DNA of 64,000 bases from Coccinella septempunctata (lineage: Eukaryota; Arthropoda; Insecta; Coleoptera; Coccinellidae), in NCBI RefSeq assembly GCF_907165205.1, contig NC_058189.1, positions 38,094,270 through 38,158,269 of the forward strand, read 5' to 3'. A program made the translations under genes and the position numbers. The notes beneath the pieces are model-generated. The model saw nothing but the letters and a program-made list of their open reading frames with translations, ran no database searches and was not told the origin of the DNA. The first letter of the stretch is position 1; every line of letters begins with the position of its first letter. Positions 34,200 to 45,062 of the stretch are shown here, piece after piece.

Positions 34200-34425
34200 T
34201 CTGCACACCGCAGATCCGGTGACGATTCGACTGTGCAAAAACACATCGGTTTAGCGTTTAGACTATGCTTCAAATACGCTCCTCAAATTAATCGTTACGA
34301 CGTCGGTTCAGCTTCTACAAAATATTGGAAGAATGCTTTTACAATTGATCGGCACCACGTCGGCTAAACGTCTAGACAATGCTGGGAATACGCTGTTCCA
34401 ATTGATCGGTACAACGTCGGTATAA
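34200..34425. repeat. imperfect subterminal direct repeats
   Basis: Two to three diverged units of about 85-90 bp contain the motif series AATTGATCGGCACCACGTCGG then AACGTCTAGACAATGC-like sequence. They sit near the left end of the 2.3-kb element and could be transposase-binding repeats. Confidence 0.55.
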
Positions 34426-34988
34426 TATATACATACCTGCAATACTAATGCTCGTTCTCACCAACAATCTCTAAATTTTAAGGGACACCTAAGCATATTT
34501 ACGTGACATTTCTTACTACTCATGTACGATTTCTGTCTCATCAACTTTTAGGAGACACTTAATACCAACTTAACGTTGCTAAAATTGAATTCGTACTAGA
34601 GTTAGAAAGAAATGCCAAGTAAATATGCTAAGGTGACCCTGAAAATTTGAGAATCGTTGGTAGAAATTGGCAAATCCAAAAAAAATTAAATATGAATTAT
34701 TTGATCAATAATTTCTGATCTTTGAATGTTTCTTATGAAATCTCGGAATCATTTCTCATGTTGAAGGAGATCTATTTTTTCTTAAAATATTTTTTGAAAC
34801 CTTGCAACACTTCTATTGTGATTAGGGCAAGACAATTTATACAGCCATTTGAAAAAAACCTTCATATATTCAAACAACTTAAATATAACGCTCATATAAT
34901 ATTATACATATATAAATACTTTGTAGGTTGAAAGAACACATAAAAACGACTAGCTTACTTGAAAAAAAAAAGTATATATTTATTCACT

Positions 34989-35355
34989 GCTCATTATTGC
35001 CTGCTTCTTTTTCCTCCGCTCTTTTCAATCTGCCCCCTGCTCTGTCACCGGCATTGCGAAGCCAATTCATTACATGATTCATTTCCACATCAGTGGCACT
35101 TCTTGTAATAGGATTTATCCTTACAGACCCTGGATAATAGATTTTCATTATTTGTATAAAATAAATTATTGAATTTCATATAGAATATCATCTTATATGT
35201 GTTTAAATTAATTAAATATATGTCAACGTGCAAAATATGTATTCAATTTAAGTAACTTCCTTACATTCAAAAATGTCAACATTTTCGACCAATACAACAT
35301 GAAAACTCACCATGATTAAGCTCAACAATATTCGCCATTGCTTCTAATCCATTTT
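34989..35355 (-). CDS. last two exons of an unknown transposon-borne ORF
   Basis: On the minus strand a frame ending about 35355 reads INNKNGLEAMANIVELNH. A donor GTGAGT follows at about 35313, and after an intron of about 180 bp ending in ATTATCCAG the frame resumes as GSVRINPITRSATDVEMNHV and then MNWLRNAGDRAGGRLKRAEE, stopping at about 34989. The splice phases match (split Gly codon). A further minus-strand open frame at 35702-35415 with K/E-rich, then hydrophobic, sequence may be an upstream exon. No known domain is recognised. Being inside the TIR element, it is probably an element-encoded protein. Exon limits are by eye. Confidence 0.5.
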
Positions 35356-36385
35356 TATTATTAATTCCTACCCGACCAATTCAGGGAAATTCCTGATTCA
35401 TGGCTTATTATGAGTTAGATTATTTTGCGTGTTGTCTCTGCTACGTCCTTACCCCCCGTTGAGGCCAAATTTGGACAACTGAAAAATATTTGTATATATA
35501 GATTTTTCTGTCTTTCAAATTGTAGAATTTTTTCTCTAGAATAAAAAAGACCAAAACCAAAAATTGAAAGCATATCCCAAAAGAGTAGATACATAATTCT
35601 ACCTACACATTTTTTCAAATATTCTAGATCATATATAAGTATATCAGCATCGAATTTCTTCAATTTTTCGTACCTTTTTATTTTGATGGTGTTCTTATCC
35701 ATTTCTATCTCTGCATTTTTTTATCTACATGCAATCTCAAAAGATCGTTGAAGTACTCGGTTCTAATGATGGTGATGATGTACTACTTGGACCTAATATT
35801 TCGAGAACTCTCTGTTTCACGTGATGATATTCCTGACGCCTACTCCGACGTTTATTAGAAATAGAAATACCATTTTATTTTGATTTCTTGTACTCACCTG
35901 CCCTGGGACATCACTGTTACTATGTTAATACAACACAACACAACAAGGAAGTTTTCAGAAAGAAAAATTTCGTCAAATAGCCTACTCTTAAAAACTCTTT
36001 TATCTTCGAAACACGTGCACACGTACGCCGCCTGAATGAAATAACGCTTCGATACGGAATTACGGAAATTAGATTGTCTGGAAGCTCTTATGCAAAATCC
36101 CGCGAAATTTAAATAGTACAGCTTGACCTTATGTTAAGGGTAAAAAGCGCTGAAGATGCATCTAACCGCAACCGATCCGATGAATATAAACCGCCAAGAA
36201 GTTGCTCATCTAACAGCAGCGTTTTGCCGACGCTGGCTAGATGCTCATGTTTCGCCACATCTTCAGCAGCGTAAACCATGTCCTCGGATCTTCAAAGGTC
36301 CGATGATGTGTAACAGCAGTACGCACTTCGCCAGCAGTAACAGCACACAGCCGACGATTTACCGACGATAAATGTTTGTTGGGTA

Positions 36386-37134
36386 TATAGATCAGATATA
36401 CCATTCAATCAAAAGAAAAACAACATTGAAGAAAATCTACCCCCACATTGAAAAAGAAAGCAATATCTATCCATTCCATTCTATAAAGGATAAAGGTCTA
36501 CATGAAAACGTCCAACATATTGTTAACAAATACGATTATACTCTGATAAATAATCGACATAAAAATATCGAAAATTTATTAGTTAACAATAAGACAAAAA
36601 CCAAAAAAGAAGAACAAAGTGGAATATACAAAATCAACTGCACAGATTGCCCTGCATTCTACATCGGAATATGACCACACGTAATTGAGGGAGATCGGCC
36701 ACCGAATGCGAAGTTGAGCGAAGCTGCGCTTTTTCAATGCTAAATCACGAGTTACGTCACCCGATTCGTAGCTTGTCAATTATATTAGTACTGAAAATGC
36801 TCAGCTTCGAGCAACTTCGCATTCGGTGGCCGATCCGCCTAAGAAACGATTCAACGAACACCGCAGAAATACACCTAAATCAGCCTTACGATGCCATCTA
36901 GACGAACATAAACATAACACTGACTTCAACAACTTAAAAATACTACATAAGGAACATAATTATTACAAACTAACATTTCTTGAACAATTGGAAATTCTAA
37001 AGAACAGAAGTAATCAAAATTTACTAAACGATTTGACAGAATTTAATTTACGAGATAACAGCATAATAAAAATGATACATTTCCCGAACACAACACACAA
37101 CGTTAGAAACTCGACTAATGACACCCCAAATTAA
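36386..37134 (+). pseudogene. Penelope-like element, linker and GIY-YIG endonuclease part
   Basis: Continues the Penelope frame: KRKTTLKKIYPHIEKESN, then LLVNNKTKTKKEEQSGIYKI and NCTDCPAFYIG, which is the GIY-YIG start. After a MITE insertion (36693-36835) the domain goes on with KRFNEHRRNTPKSALRCHLD and ends FLEQLEILKNRS...NLRDNSIIKMIHF. At the YIG box a small frameshift is visible: the bases MTTRN should encode follow in another frame and then meet a stop. The copy therefore has at least three disabling lesions: two insertions and indels. Confidence 0.87.
36693..36835. mobile_element. 143-bp MITE in the GIY-YIG domain
   Basis: GATCGGCCACCGAATGCGAA at the left is the exact complement of TTCGCATTCGGTGGCCGATC at the right; the perfect pairing runs 24 bp. 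It interrupts the Penelope endonuclease between the YIG motif and RFNEHR. No clear TSD was identified. Confidence 0.88.
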
Positions 37135-37706
37135 TCTTCTAATCTAACTCCTATTTTCCACTACATTTTACATATTAAACACGACAGGAACTTCGACGTT
37201 TGGGATATATTTCAAAGAACTGAATAGAGAAAAATTATTTCTTGAAGTCACATATTTCATCCTTGATCTTGACTCATCATACATGTTTACCAATTTACCT
37301 CCAACGACGGTAAGATTGCACACTCTCATTCTTTTACAATGACCACCGTTTACATAAAAAAAAGCATCATTTAAATTGTGAAAAATGTAATTTCAGCTTG
37401 CCCGATGTGGCTTAATCATAGCCGAAATCGATCGCCAAAGAATTATAAAATAATTACAGTGTGTTTTTATTTACATTCACCAATAATATACAGAAACATA
37501 CTATGGCATACATTGCCAAAATAAGTGTTGGAGTGTTAAAAAATCTGTATTTCTGTAGAAATTCAGTAGAAATCAGCATATCAGTATAAATTTACCGAAA
37601 TTTCGATGTCGTTGGAAATGAAGAACCTCTCTGCAGACTATGCCGGACTTTTGATTCATTTTAGGTTGGGTAGTTGATTTGATAATGAACTTGAAATATA
37701 TTTCAG
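37135..37706. other. Penelope 3' flank and end of last Spred intron
   Basis: Non-coding. The stretch near 37395-37435 (CATAGCCGAAATCGATCG) resembles the 3' region of Penelope-like elements. The sequence ends with a normal acceptor for Spred exon e. Confidence 0.5.
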
Positions 37707-38212
37707 GAGACAATTATTCGTATGTCCAACTGGCAGTCCACGACTACAACTACCCGATTTTGGAAGATCAGAGGCCCAGGGACTTCGAGGACGACTTAAA
37801 AAAACGCAACACGGAACTCGTGCAGCCGCTTCCCATTTTACCCGCAAAAAAGAACGCGCAGGGCAGGGCCCAAATGACGTGCAAATATTGTAACGAGCTC
37901 TATTTCGAGGACGGTAATCCGAGGGGTTCGTGTGAATATGGGCCGGATTGTTGGAAATCCACCATAAATAAGTTGACTTGCATGGGTTGCGTTCACTGCG
38001 TGTGTTACCATTGTGCTGCTGACGCTGAAGGGGAGTTTGCTCCTCAGCCTTGTGCTTGTGACTGCGTCAATGACGAATCGTGCGTGAGAAGGTGGATCTG
38101 TTTAACTTTCTTATCAATTTTCTTGCCGTGTTTATGGTGCTATCCACCTCTGAAGATGTGCCATTGGTGCGGGATGAAGTTGGGTGTTTGTGGTGCAAGA
38201 CACAGCATGTGA
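37707..38212 (+). CDS. Spred: Spred, terminal exon e with Sprouty domain
   Basis: Encodes the C-terminal 167 residues. After DNYSYVQLAVHDYNYPILED comes the cysteine-rich Sprouty domain: CKYCNELYFEDGNPRGSCEY, then CWKSTINKLTCMGCVHCVCY, then CACDCVNDESCVRRWICLTF, LPCLWCYPPLKMCHWCGMKL and GVCGARHSM with the stop. The Cys pattern is typical of Spred/Sprouty, where palmitoylated cysteines anchor the protein to membranes and the domain restrains Raf activation. Acceptor ATTTCAG ends at 37706. Phase 1 matches exon d through a split Gly codon. The domain is complete. Confidence 0.96.
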
Positions 38213-40829
38213 AAGGAAAATCGTTATATTTTGCGATATTAGTCTTACTGAAATTTACCCTGCATGTCATAAGAACAGAAACGTCAAGTTCTTCATATTT
38301 GTCATTCCTTCATGTCTTGGTGAGGAATTTCCTGAATTTCTCTTCCTCAGGAAATTAAACAAAAAAAAAAGATTTGTTTATAAAATGCAACATCTATACC
38401 AAAGGAGTTCGAATTTTATCATTATGTAAATAGTTGCGGGTTGCATTTTGAAATATAAATTATTTAAATGGAAACGTTTTTAAGTAGAACATTCTCACAT
38501 ACACATTTGGTTCATTCTAGAGAATTATCTCATCAGGGAACTAAACTATCAATTTAATAATGCTCGTTATCGAAAGTTGAATTTATTTCTCAAGCAACAA
38601 TAATTATCTATTTGGTCAAAAAACGAACAAATCATTTTTTACTCCATCGATCAGATTTGGAAAACAGACAATCTGACAATCAGATTGGATATTTTCAATC
38701 CATTTAAAACCATATTCTTGCCTCTTATTCTGGTAATTCTTATTATTTTCACATCTCTGAAATGTTGTTACATATCTCCATTTTCTTCTTATGCACACTA
38801 CTTTATGCTTCTGTGCAAATTAGTGACTTAAGTTTTCTTCAATGTGTTATTTATCAAAAAATTGTTCTAAACAAATATCGATGAATTACAATTTTCGTTG
38901 GATATAAATTTTATCAAAAAGCTTAATGGGAATGAAAATTGAAGAATTTTTGTTTTTCAAATAGAGATATGTTATTGTTACATCTATTGCTATGTTGGAA
39001 ATTATTCAGAGAATCTATTTCATTTCAGTGTTGAAATTTTCATCAAGCATAACTGAACTTGAAATAACTTCAAGTTAAAAAATTGTTTGAATTATTTAGA
39101 ATATACTATAAATTCACGTGTGTGAAGTTGGCCCAGCACTTTTCAATTTTCGAAAACTAATTTTTTGTTTTTCTTATTCCATACGTTTCTCAATATTTTC
39201 TACAAATTTCCCAGAGAATTTGAAAGTAAAACAAAAGTTAGGATAGTTTTCTGTTTTTGCTTCTGTAAAATGAGTGGAAAAATTTGTGCTGACTTGTGCC
39301 CTTCTGCTTTTCAGAAAAAATTTTGCACTTCTCTTTCAAATCTAGGAAAGCTGAAAAATCTGAAGATTATTTGAGAATCATCATAAATGGCAACAGGCTT
39401 TTCGGAAGTGCTGTGCTGGCCATTTCATACATTTTGTGTAGAATCTTGAGAAGCTAATGGAATAAAGAAAATTTTCAGCCACACAATTCACACAAAAATA
39501 GTTCTTTTGAAAATCGGAAAGTGTTGGGCCAACTTCACACACATTATAAATTCCTCTTAATAGAATATCCTGAATTCTCTTTCATATGTGTAACTATTTT
39601 TATACGGATCCTTTTATTTCATGTTGAATAATAATTCCATAAATATAGACTTTAAGACATCTGTGATTTAATGTAAGCATTTCATAGTATTAGAAAGATT
39701 ATTTGTTTGCATCAGTACAAGATGTTTTCTGTTTGAAAGCTTTAATATCGTAAAATTAATTTATTGTTTGTGGGTATCAGCGGATGAGTGCTCAACAACT
39801 GGTTGTGAACACTATTCAGCTTTTGTACATTTTCGTACAAAATTTAAGAAAAGACTGTATTATGTTGACCTCTACAAATTACAGATTATGTTGAAATTTC
39901 TTTCTATTTATTATCCAATGAACAGAATGCATTTATTTGTAAGTAAGCTTATATTTTTGATTATGTACTATTCAAACAAACTAAAAACAATCCATTTCTC
40001 TCAATTCTGAAAATTCTAGTTCAAACAAAAACAAGTCTATGCCAGAAGATTTTTAATATAGCCAAAGAATGTAATCTTTTTAATTTTAAATATTATATGG
40101 AAGATCTTTATGTTGGTGGATCTGAATTGAATAAATTATTGATGCAGTAAAAGATATATAACTTGATGAATCTCATTAATTAGATAGCAGACTAAATGTC
40201 TGAAACCTTCTTTGTGTAAATTCTGGCAGCTAAAGAAATTGAATACCAAATTCGAATTTTTGGAAGTGAAGGCAGCCACTCAATCAATTTGATGAAAGTA
40301 AACTAATTTGGACCTTCATAAGAATTTAATAAGATTTATTCATCTAGGAAATATAAATGTTTACTTTAGTTTTGTTGTTATTGTAATGAGAGAACTGGTT
40401 TGATATCGGTTTCAATGCAATTTTCTTTTAAATGTACAAATCTTAACGTTTTTAAAGAGTTGTAATGTACTATGTACTGCCAGTGTAATAAAAAATAATA
40501 GATAAATAAATGGCAACATGGTAATGACAATACGGCTAAAAGCATAAGAAGAAACATCATAACGAGATGTTAGAATCTGTCAAAATATCAAATAAATGTT
40601 TTCTATTATTTTGTGGTACCTATTTCCAACAAGTTATTATTTAATTCTTTTCATGTACCAATATGGAAAATTCCTTTGGACAGTTACGATAATTCAATGC
40701 ATATGACAGAGAAACTTTGACTGTAAGAATTACTTATGCTTATTTTGATATGAATAATCCAGTGTTGAACTAAAAGAGAATATTTCTTTCTCTTCAAAGA
40801 AACGGTCAAAGGAGTCTTCATTTTATTTC
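38213..40829. other. Spred 3' flank: likely 3' UTR, then repeats
   Basis: No second gene was seen. The first few hundred bases probably hold the Spred 3' UTR, but the cleavage site cannot be fixed. The inverted-repeat element at 39106-39551 lies here. Open frames up to 81 codons lack motifs. Confidence 0.45.
39106..39551. mobile_element. 446-bp inverted-repeat element (GTGTGTGAAGTTGGCCCA ends)
   Basis: CTATAAATTCACGTGTGTGA followed by AGTTGGCCCAGCACTTTT at the left pairs with GTGTTGGGCCAACTTCACAC and ATTATAAATTC at the right. The arms are about 55 bp with few mismatches. Non-coding MITE. It could lie in the Spred 3' UTR, where a folded arm pair would be transcribed. Confidence 0.75.
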
Positions 40830-41290
40830 ATAAAACTAAACAGTAGGTCGGACCCTTCAGGGTGATCTGGATTTGCTTGTGTGGTGGTGCTCAGACTGGT
40901 TGCCCCCTGTGAATGTCTCCAAGTTTCATGTCCTATATCTGGGTAACAATGTCTGAGCCGATCTGGGTGTCGTTGTGAGCTATGACCTATATTGGAGTCC
41001 CCATATTCTACATATTTGTTATAGAGCCAAAAAACGGCAGTGTTTTAAGAGTAACCATCCAGATACCGTTGTCTCACTTTCACCCATTTCGGAGTTTGCT
41101 GATCCTGCCTGGCATCCATTGTTTCAACGAGATGCTCAGATGCTCTAATCTCTGCAGTGGCATGTTACACGATTGCCATATAGAGTGCAAAGACCTACTT
41201 AATCAGATCGTCTGAATTTCATGGATCTCGACATATTTGCGGATCGTAAGCTTTGTGGAGACATGATTTCGTTCAATTTTCTCCGAGGCA
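40830..41290 (+). pseudogene. degraded LINE reverse-transcriptase tail (Jockey/CR1-like)
   Basis: Reads, with frame breaks, LQGDLDLLVWWCSDWLPPVN-VSKFHVLYLG, then a later RLPYRVQRP-T-SDRLNFMDLD and RKLCGDMISFNF-LRG. This matches the thumb-to-C-terminus segment typical of Jockey/CR1 LINE RTs (WC...L.LN..K, then a Y..RL..L.L...R.RGDMI segment). It is a dead fragment without the catalytic core. Confidence 0.6.
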
Positions 41291-41299
41291 TTATACGTT

Positions 41300-41665
41300 T
41301 ATATTATCTATAAAAGTTAGAGTAGATCTAGCTCAACGTACTGAGCAAATCAGTCATCTTTTGGAGGCATATGAGTTAACCCATACTAGGTAGAATCATG
41401 CCTTTGACCAACAAGCTCAAAGTTAAAGCCTCCGTTGTAGAGAGGTTCGTTTCCATGTCGATGACATGGTTCTACGCCGTGCTAGCACGTCGTCTGCCGT
41501 TGATAGCTTTGAAGCGAAGTTGGCTCCGAAATTCCCTGGTCCGTATGCCGTTGCGAAAGTGATCTATCCTGTTATCTATGACCAGAAAGAATAAATTAGT
41601 AAAAAGACTGGCAACATCCACGTTATGTAATGACTTAAATCCGAGTTAGTGCCTCTTACCGTATA
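41300..41665 (+). pseudogene. Gypsy-type integrase C-terminal fragment
   Basis: Frames read QRTEQISHLLEAYELTHTR, then VRFHVDDMVLRRASTSSAVD and SFEAKLAPKFPGPYAVAKVI followed by YPVIYDQK. The V-DMVLRR ... KLAPKFPGPY order is that of the integrase C-terminal (GPY) region of Metaviridae/Gypsy LTR retrotransposons. Frame breaks and the lack of any catalytic integrase motif show that it is a remnant. It lies immediately after an unrelated LINE fragment. Confidence 0.68.
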
Positions 41666-42145
41666 ACATCCCGGAAGACGCCCAACAAGCGAGTTCCATA
41701 CCTGTCCTAGGTGCCACTACGTGGCCAAAACCTAGAACAAAAATCCAGTTAACTTATTAAAATGCATGAACCATTACCGTTTTCACACCGTATTTCATAC
41801 CTCCTTATTAAACTGACCGAAAGTACCTACTTGTATTTCCACCTTCAACATTATACTAAACGCCATTTACTCATTTTTATGGATCTCCATTATGCGCCGA
41901 ACGAGCGCAGACAAGAAACACCAAGGAGGAGGGCCGCCATGGAAACAGGGTGTGAGGGACGCATAGACACCACTGCCTGTTGGTCGGCTGAATCACAGCA
42001 AGTGGAATGTAAAAAGCTGTTAAAAGCTACGTCAGATACCCCTTCTATGGGATTACTACCATCAAATGTTTTTTTGTCAAGCCCTGAACGCCTGAACCCA
42101 CTTTGTGAAGAAGATGTCCGCCCTTAAATATCCAGAAATAATACA

Positions 42146-42292
42146 ACGGATGAAAAATCGAAATGGTACTTTGAAGATTTAATTCATGGAGTTCTCCGAA
42201 CCGTCACCTGGACTGGATTAAGTGAACCTGAAATCCGATTTCGTATCATTAGTGCTGCAACATTGACGAGAAGGTTACTTGGTGAATTCTAG
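42146..42292 (+). other. unassigned open frame with coding look
   Basis: A 48-codon open frame ending in TAG reads TDEKSKWYFEDLIHGVLRTV and then TWTGLSEPEIRFRIISAATL. The residue composition is protein-like, but no start, splice site or domain is recognised. It may be a transposon or host gene fragment. Confidence 0.3.
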
Positions 42293-42764
42293 GTTTATAA
42301 AATTCAACCCACTACTTTATCGTAGATTGATTTTTTCTCTGAGTGGGAGGGATGTAATGATTTTGTTCCATTATGGAACGAGTCTGCGAGTTTTTACGTA
42401 TTTGGATTTAATTGTCATAATTTTAATATCGATTCAGGATTCAGCAATTGTTAGAAACAGTACACATCACAGTACGTGTTTATAATTTTTTTCATAATTT
42501 TTAAGTTTTTTGAATTATGAAATAACCGTGTTTCTCTTCGTCAGTACCGATAAGGTGGAGCAAAGACATCGATGTGAATTTTATCAGTACATGGGAGACA
42601 TTCCTTTTCCTCTCCCCTCAGATAGGATATAAAATAGGATCTTCTCCTGCCCGTCATCTTTGATTCTTAATTCATTTCGTATTCATTATGTACTCCGTAT
42701 TCCTTCTTAATTTCTTAACTTGTGTTGAGCTGATTGAACATGAAGATACTACACTAATAATAAT

Positions 42765-43001
42765 TAAGAAATGGATCACGCCTTCATAGTAAGGCAGGTA
42801 AATAATAATCAAATTAATTCAGATGCATAACATCCGCAGATAATGAAATCAACGAATGTTACGATCTAAATCGAACTAACAAACTACCATGGTAGTTTGT
42901 TAGTTAACATTCGTTGATTTCATTATCTGCGGATGTTATGCATCTGAATTAATTTGATTATTATTTACCTGCCTTACTATGAAGGCGTGATCCATTTCTT
43001 A
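42765..43001. repeat. 237-bp near-perfect palindrome
   Basis: TAAGAAATGGATCACGCCTT at the left and its complement ending at 43001 bracket a palindrome centred near 42892 on CTACCATGGTAG. Pairing is almost perfect except for a segment present only in the left arm (ACGATCTAAATCGAAC, near 42857). The same block recurs, single and not inverted, at about 43370-43450 and diverged at 63670-63745. The palindrome therefore arose by inverted duplication of a dispersed repeat. Confidence 0.9.
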
Positions 43002-43239
43002 GTTTCCATGTACGCGACAGATCGGTTACTGTCATGATCCGAACATTTCCGCGCTTTTTCCCTTGCTTAATTATCGTAATATACGATATCTGCAATATGG
43101 GAATAAAGCATATGGATGCATACTGCTATCTTCGCTCTGAGAGTTAGGAAATTGAATTGGGTTGGTTCCCGTTTCTCTGTCAGATGTCGGTACGATGTAT
43201 TTTTACACCATACCCGCTACTGATATGGAATAAAAGGAG

Positions 43240-43460
43240 CCGGCAATTCATAGCATTTCGCTGACGAATGAGTTTTGTTGCTCTGACGAGGTCAAATAAG
43301 ACCGAAACCATGGTCAGCATCTACTCTTTGTCGGCGAAATGAAATTTCTGGTAATACTTCGAGCGATGGTAGTTTGTTAGTTCGATTTAGATCGTAACAT
43401 TCGTTTATTTCATTATCTGCGGATGTTATGCATCTGAATTAATTTGATTACTAATAATAA
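43240..43460. repeat. dispersed repeat, inverted partner at 63670-63835
   Basis: Contains TTGCTCTGACGAGGTCAAAT, AAGACCGAAACCATGGTCAG, TCGATTTAGATCGTAACATT and ATTATCTGCGGATGTTATGC. The reverse complement of this series occurs with divergence at 63670-63835, and a partial version lies near 52455-52515. No coding capacity was identified. Confidence 0.75.
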
Positions 43461-44871
43461 TCTTAATATACTTCGTTGGCAGTATGGTAAGTTTTAAGCC
43501 AAGCCAAGATTAAACCAACACTGTCCTGGACGATTTCTCACCCTCCGGAAGTATTTCGACTGGCGGTGCGAAAGCCCCTAGAAAGACGGAAAGGGAATCG
43601 AGAAACAACTCTATTCTGTCCAAGTTCTCAGCCTACTTACTGTAAGTAGTTTGACTAGTGTTGCGAAACCCCTGGAAAGACGAATACGGGGCGGAGAACC
43701 GAACGAATCCTACCGTTGTGCCTTTTGATGCTGAATTTAGTTCCCATTTTTCGATTATAGTTATGGCTGGCGAATCAGTCGGCGATTTGTTGAGATTCAA
43801 AATTGAATCAAATGAAACAATTCAATTTCAAGGAGCTTTATTAAATGACATCTTGGTTAGATTTCATAATCAAACCTAAACTTCCCTTAACTTCAAAGTA
43901 CCCTTCTAAGGCTAGCCACATATTGAGGGCAGTCCAGCACAGCAGAATCTAGCCTAGTAGAGGATTTTGTAACAATTGAATTAAATATGCGTGCATCGTT
44001 CAGGAAGAGCACAGGAATAGTTTTCCCCTGTATTTACAATTTTACAAATTTTATGGTGGTGTAATTTCGCGATTGCCTTATTTTGTCCATCAGTTTGGAT
44101 CCTCTTTTAGATATTTCATCCCATTAGACTGAACTTATATTTCGGTTAAATTGATTTTATACATATCCTAAGAAGTTTTCTGCGAGATTTCAGCAGTTAA
44201 GTTGTGGTGATGTACCATCAGTTTATGGCTCACGATCTTTTTATTTTCACTGGCACATTTGGAACTAATTCTCGTATTTGTTATTTCGTTTATATTGTTG
44301 TATGTATTGTTTTTTGGTAAAACAAATAGCTTTCGTATCATGATTACCCATTAAGGGAAAATTAATAACTGGAAAGCGCGTCGTCATACTAGAATCAGAA
44401 ATATCAATCAATATTCGTCACAGTGGCATAGGAAAAGGAATAAATGATTTGAAAACGAATGTTTATTTCAATTCTATGTTATGAGTCAATACAATATCAG
44501 TCAGTTTGATGAAGAATCAGTTCTCTTAATCCAACAGAGAATATTTATCCAGGCGAAACTACATATTCCAACATAAAGAACCCTCAAACTTGAAGGGATT
44601 ACCAAAAAGTTCAAACTTTGAACAGGTAACCAGAACATGCAACTATTTTTGAATGTCACTAAGTATTTCTGCTTGCATTCTTCGAACACGTTCTCTTTAT
44701 TTTCCATGAAACTCATAGCTGAAAAAAAAACGTTGTTTTTTATTCTATACATAGATATGAATATAAATATATAAGTTTAAATGAATTATTAATTCTCCTC
44801 GATCTAGTATGATATTCTGATAATACACCATTATTGATAAATTCAAATTGGTGATCCAAATTATGTATATT
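43461..44871. other. no gene recognised
   Basis: An open frame near 43730-43879 (ESVGDLLRFKIESNETIQFQ) looks protein-like but has no recognised domain. The rest is AT-rich. It could be an eroded mobile-element ORF. Confidence 0.35.
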
Positions 44872-44997
44872 CAAATGATTAAATGGTGGTATCAGGATCA
44901 AGAACAGGAAAATGATACTATGTCAGTTCGCCAGTTCGCGAACTGACATAGTATCATTTTCCTGTTCTTGATCCTGATACCACCATTTAATCATTTG
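44872..44997. repeat. 126-bp perfect-looking palindrome
   Basis: CAAATGATTAAATGGTGGTA followed by TCAGGATCAAGAACAGGAAA is repeated in inverse orientation out to 44997, with the centre at CCAGTTCGCGAACTG. No mismatch was seen in the long arms, so the duplication is young or artefactual. Confidence 0.92.
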
Positions 44998-45062
44998 ATT
45001 ATTGATAAAGGGTATGAAACATGAACTGAAGTTGAACTTCTCTTGTAGCATCATCTCCTGCA

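Larger units (their letters stand above)
34071..36385. mobile_element. 2.3-kb TIR element splitting the Penelope ORF; superfamily unknown
   Basis: Left end TTACCCAGCAAACATTTTTA; right end AATGTTTGTTGGGTATA, which is the complement with one or two differences. Removing the block restores the Penelope frame through FNNQYT-IDQIYHSIK, with a TA shared at the junction, consistent with a TA-type target. The left subterminal part (34140-34420) has imperfect direct repeats with CGTCGG and CAATTGATCGG motifs. The right subterminal part (36150-36370) is GC-richer. The interior contains a spliced minus-strand ORF tail at 34989-35355. The family is not one I can name. Confidence 0.75.

Noticed and set aside
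41762..42127. 121-codon open frame as a gene
   Set aside because: No motif, low-complexity start, and it lies directly downstream of a Gypsy integrase remnant. Kept out as probable retroelement flank.
42330..42680. Gypsy LTR (TGTAATG start, TATAAAATAGG)
   Set aside because: Composition is suggestive, but no paired LTR, TSD or primer-binding site was found.
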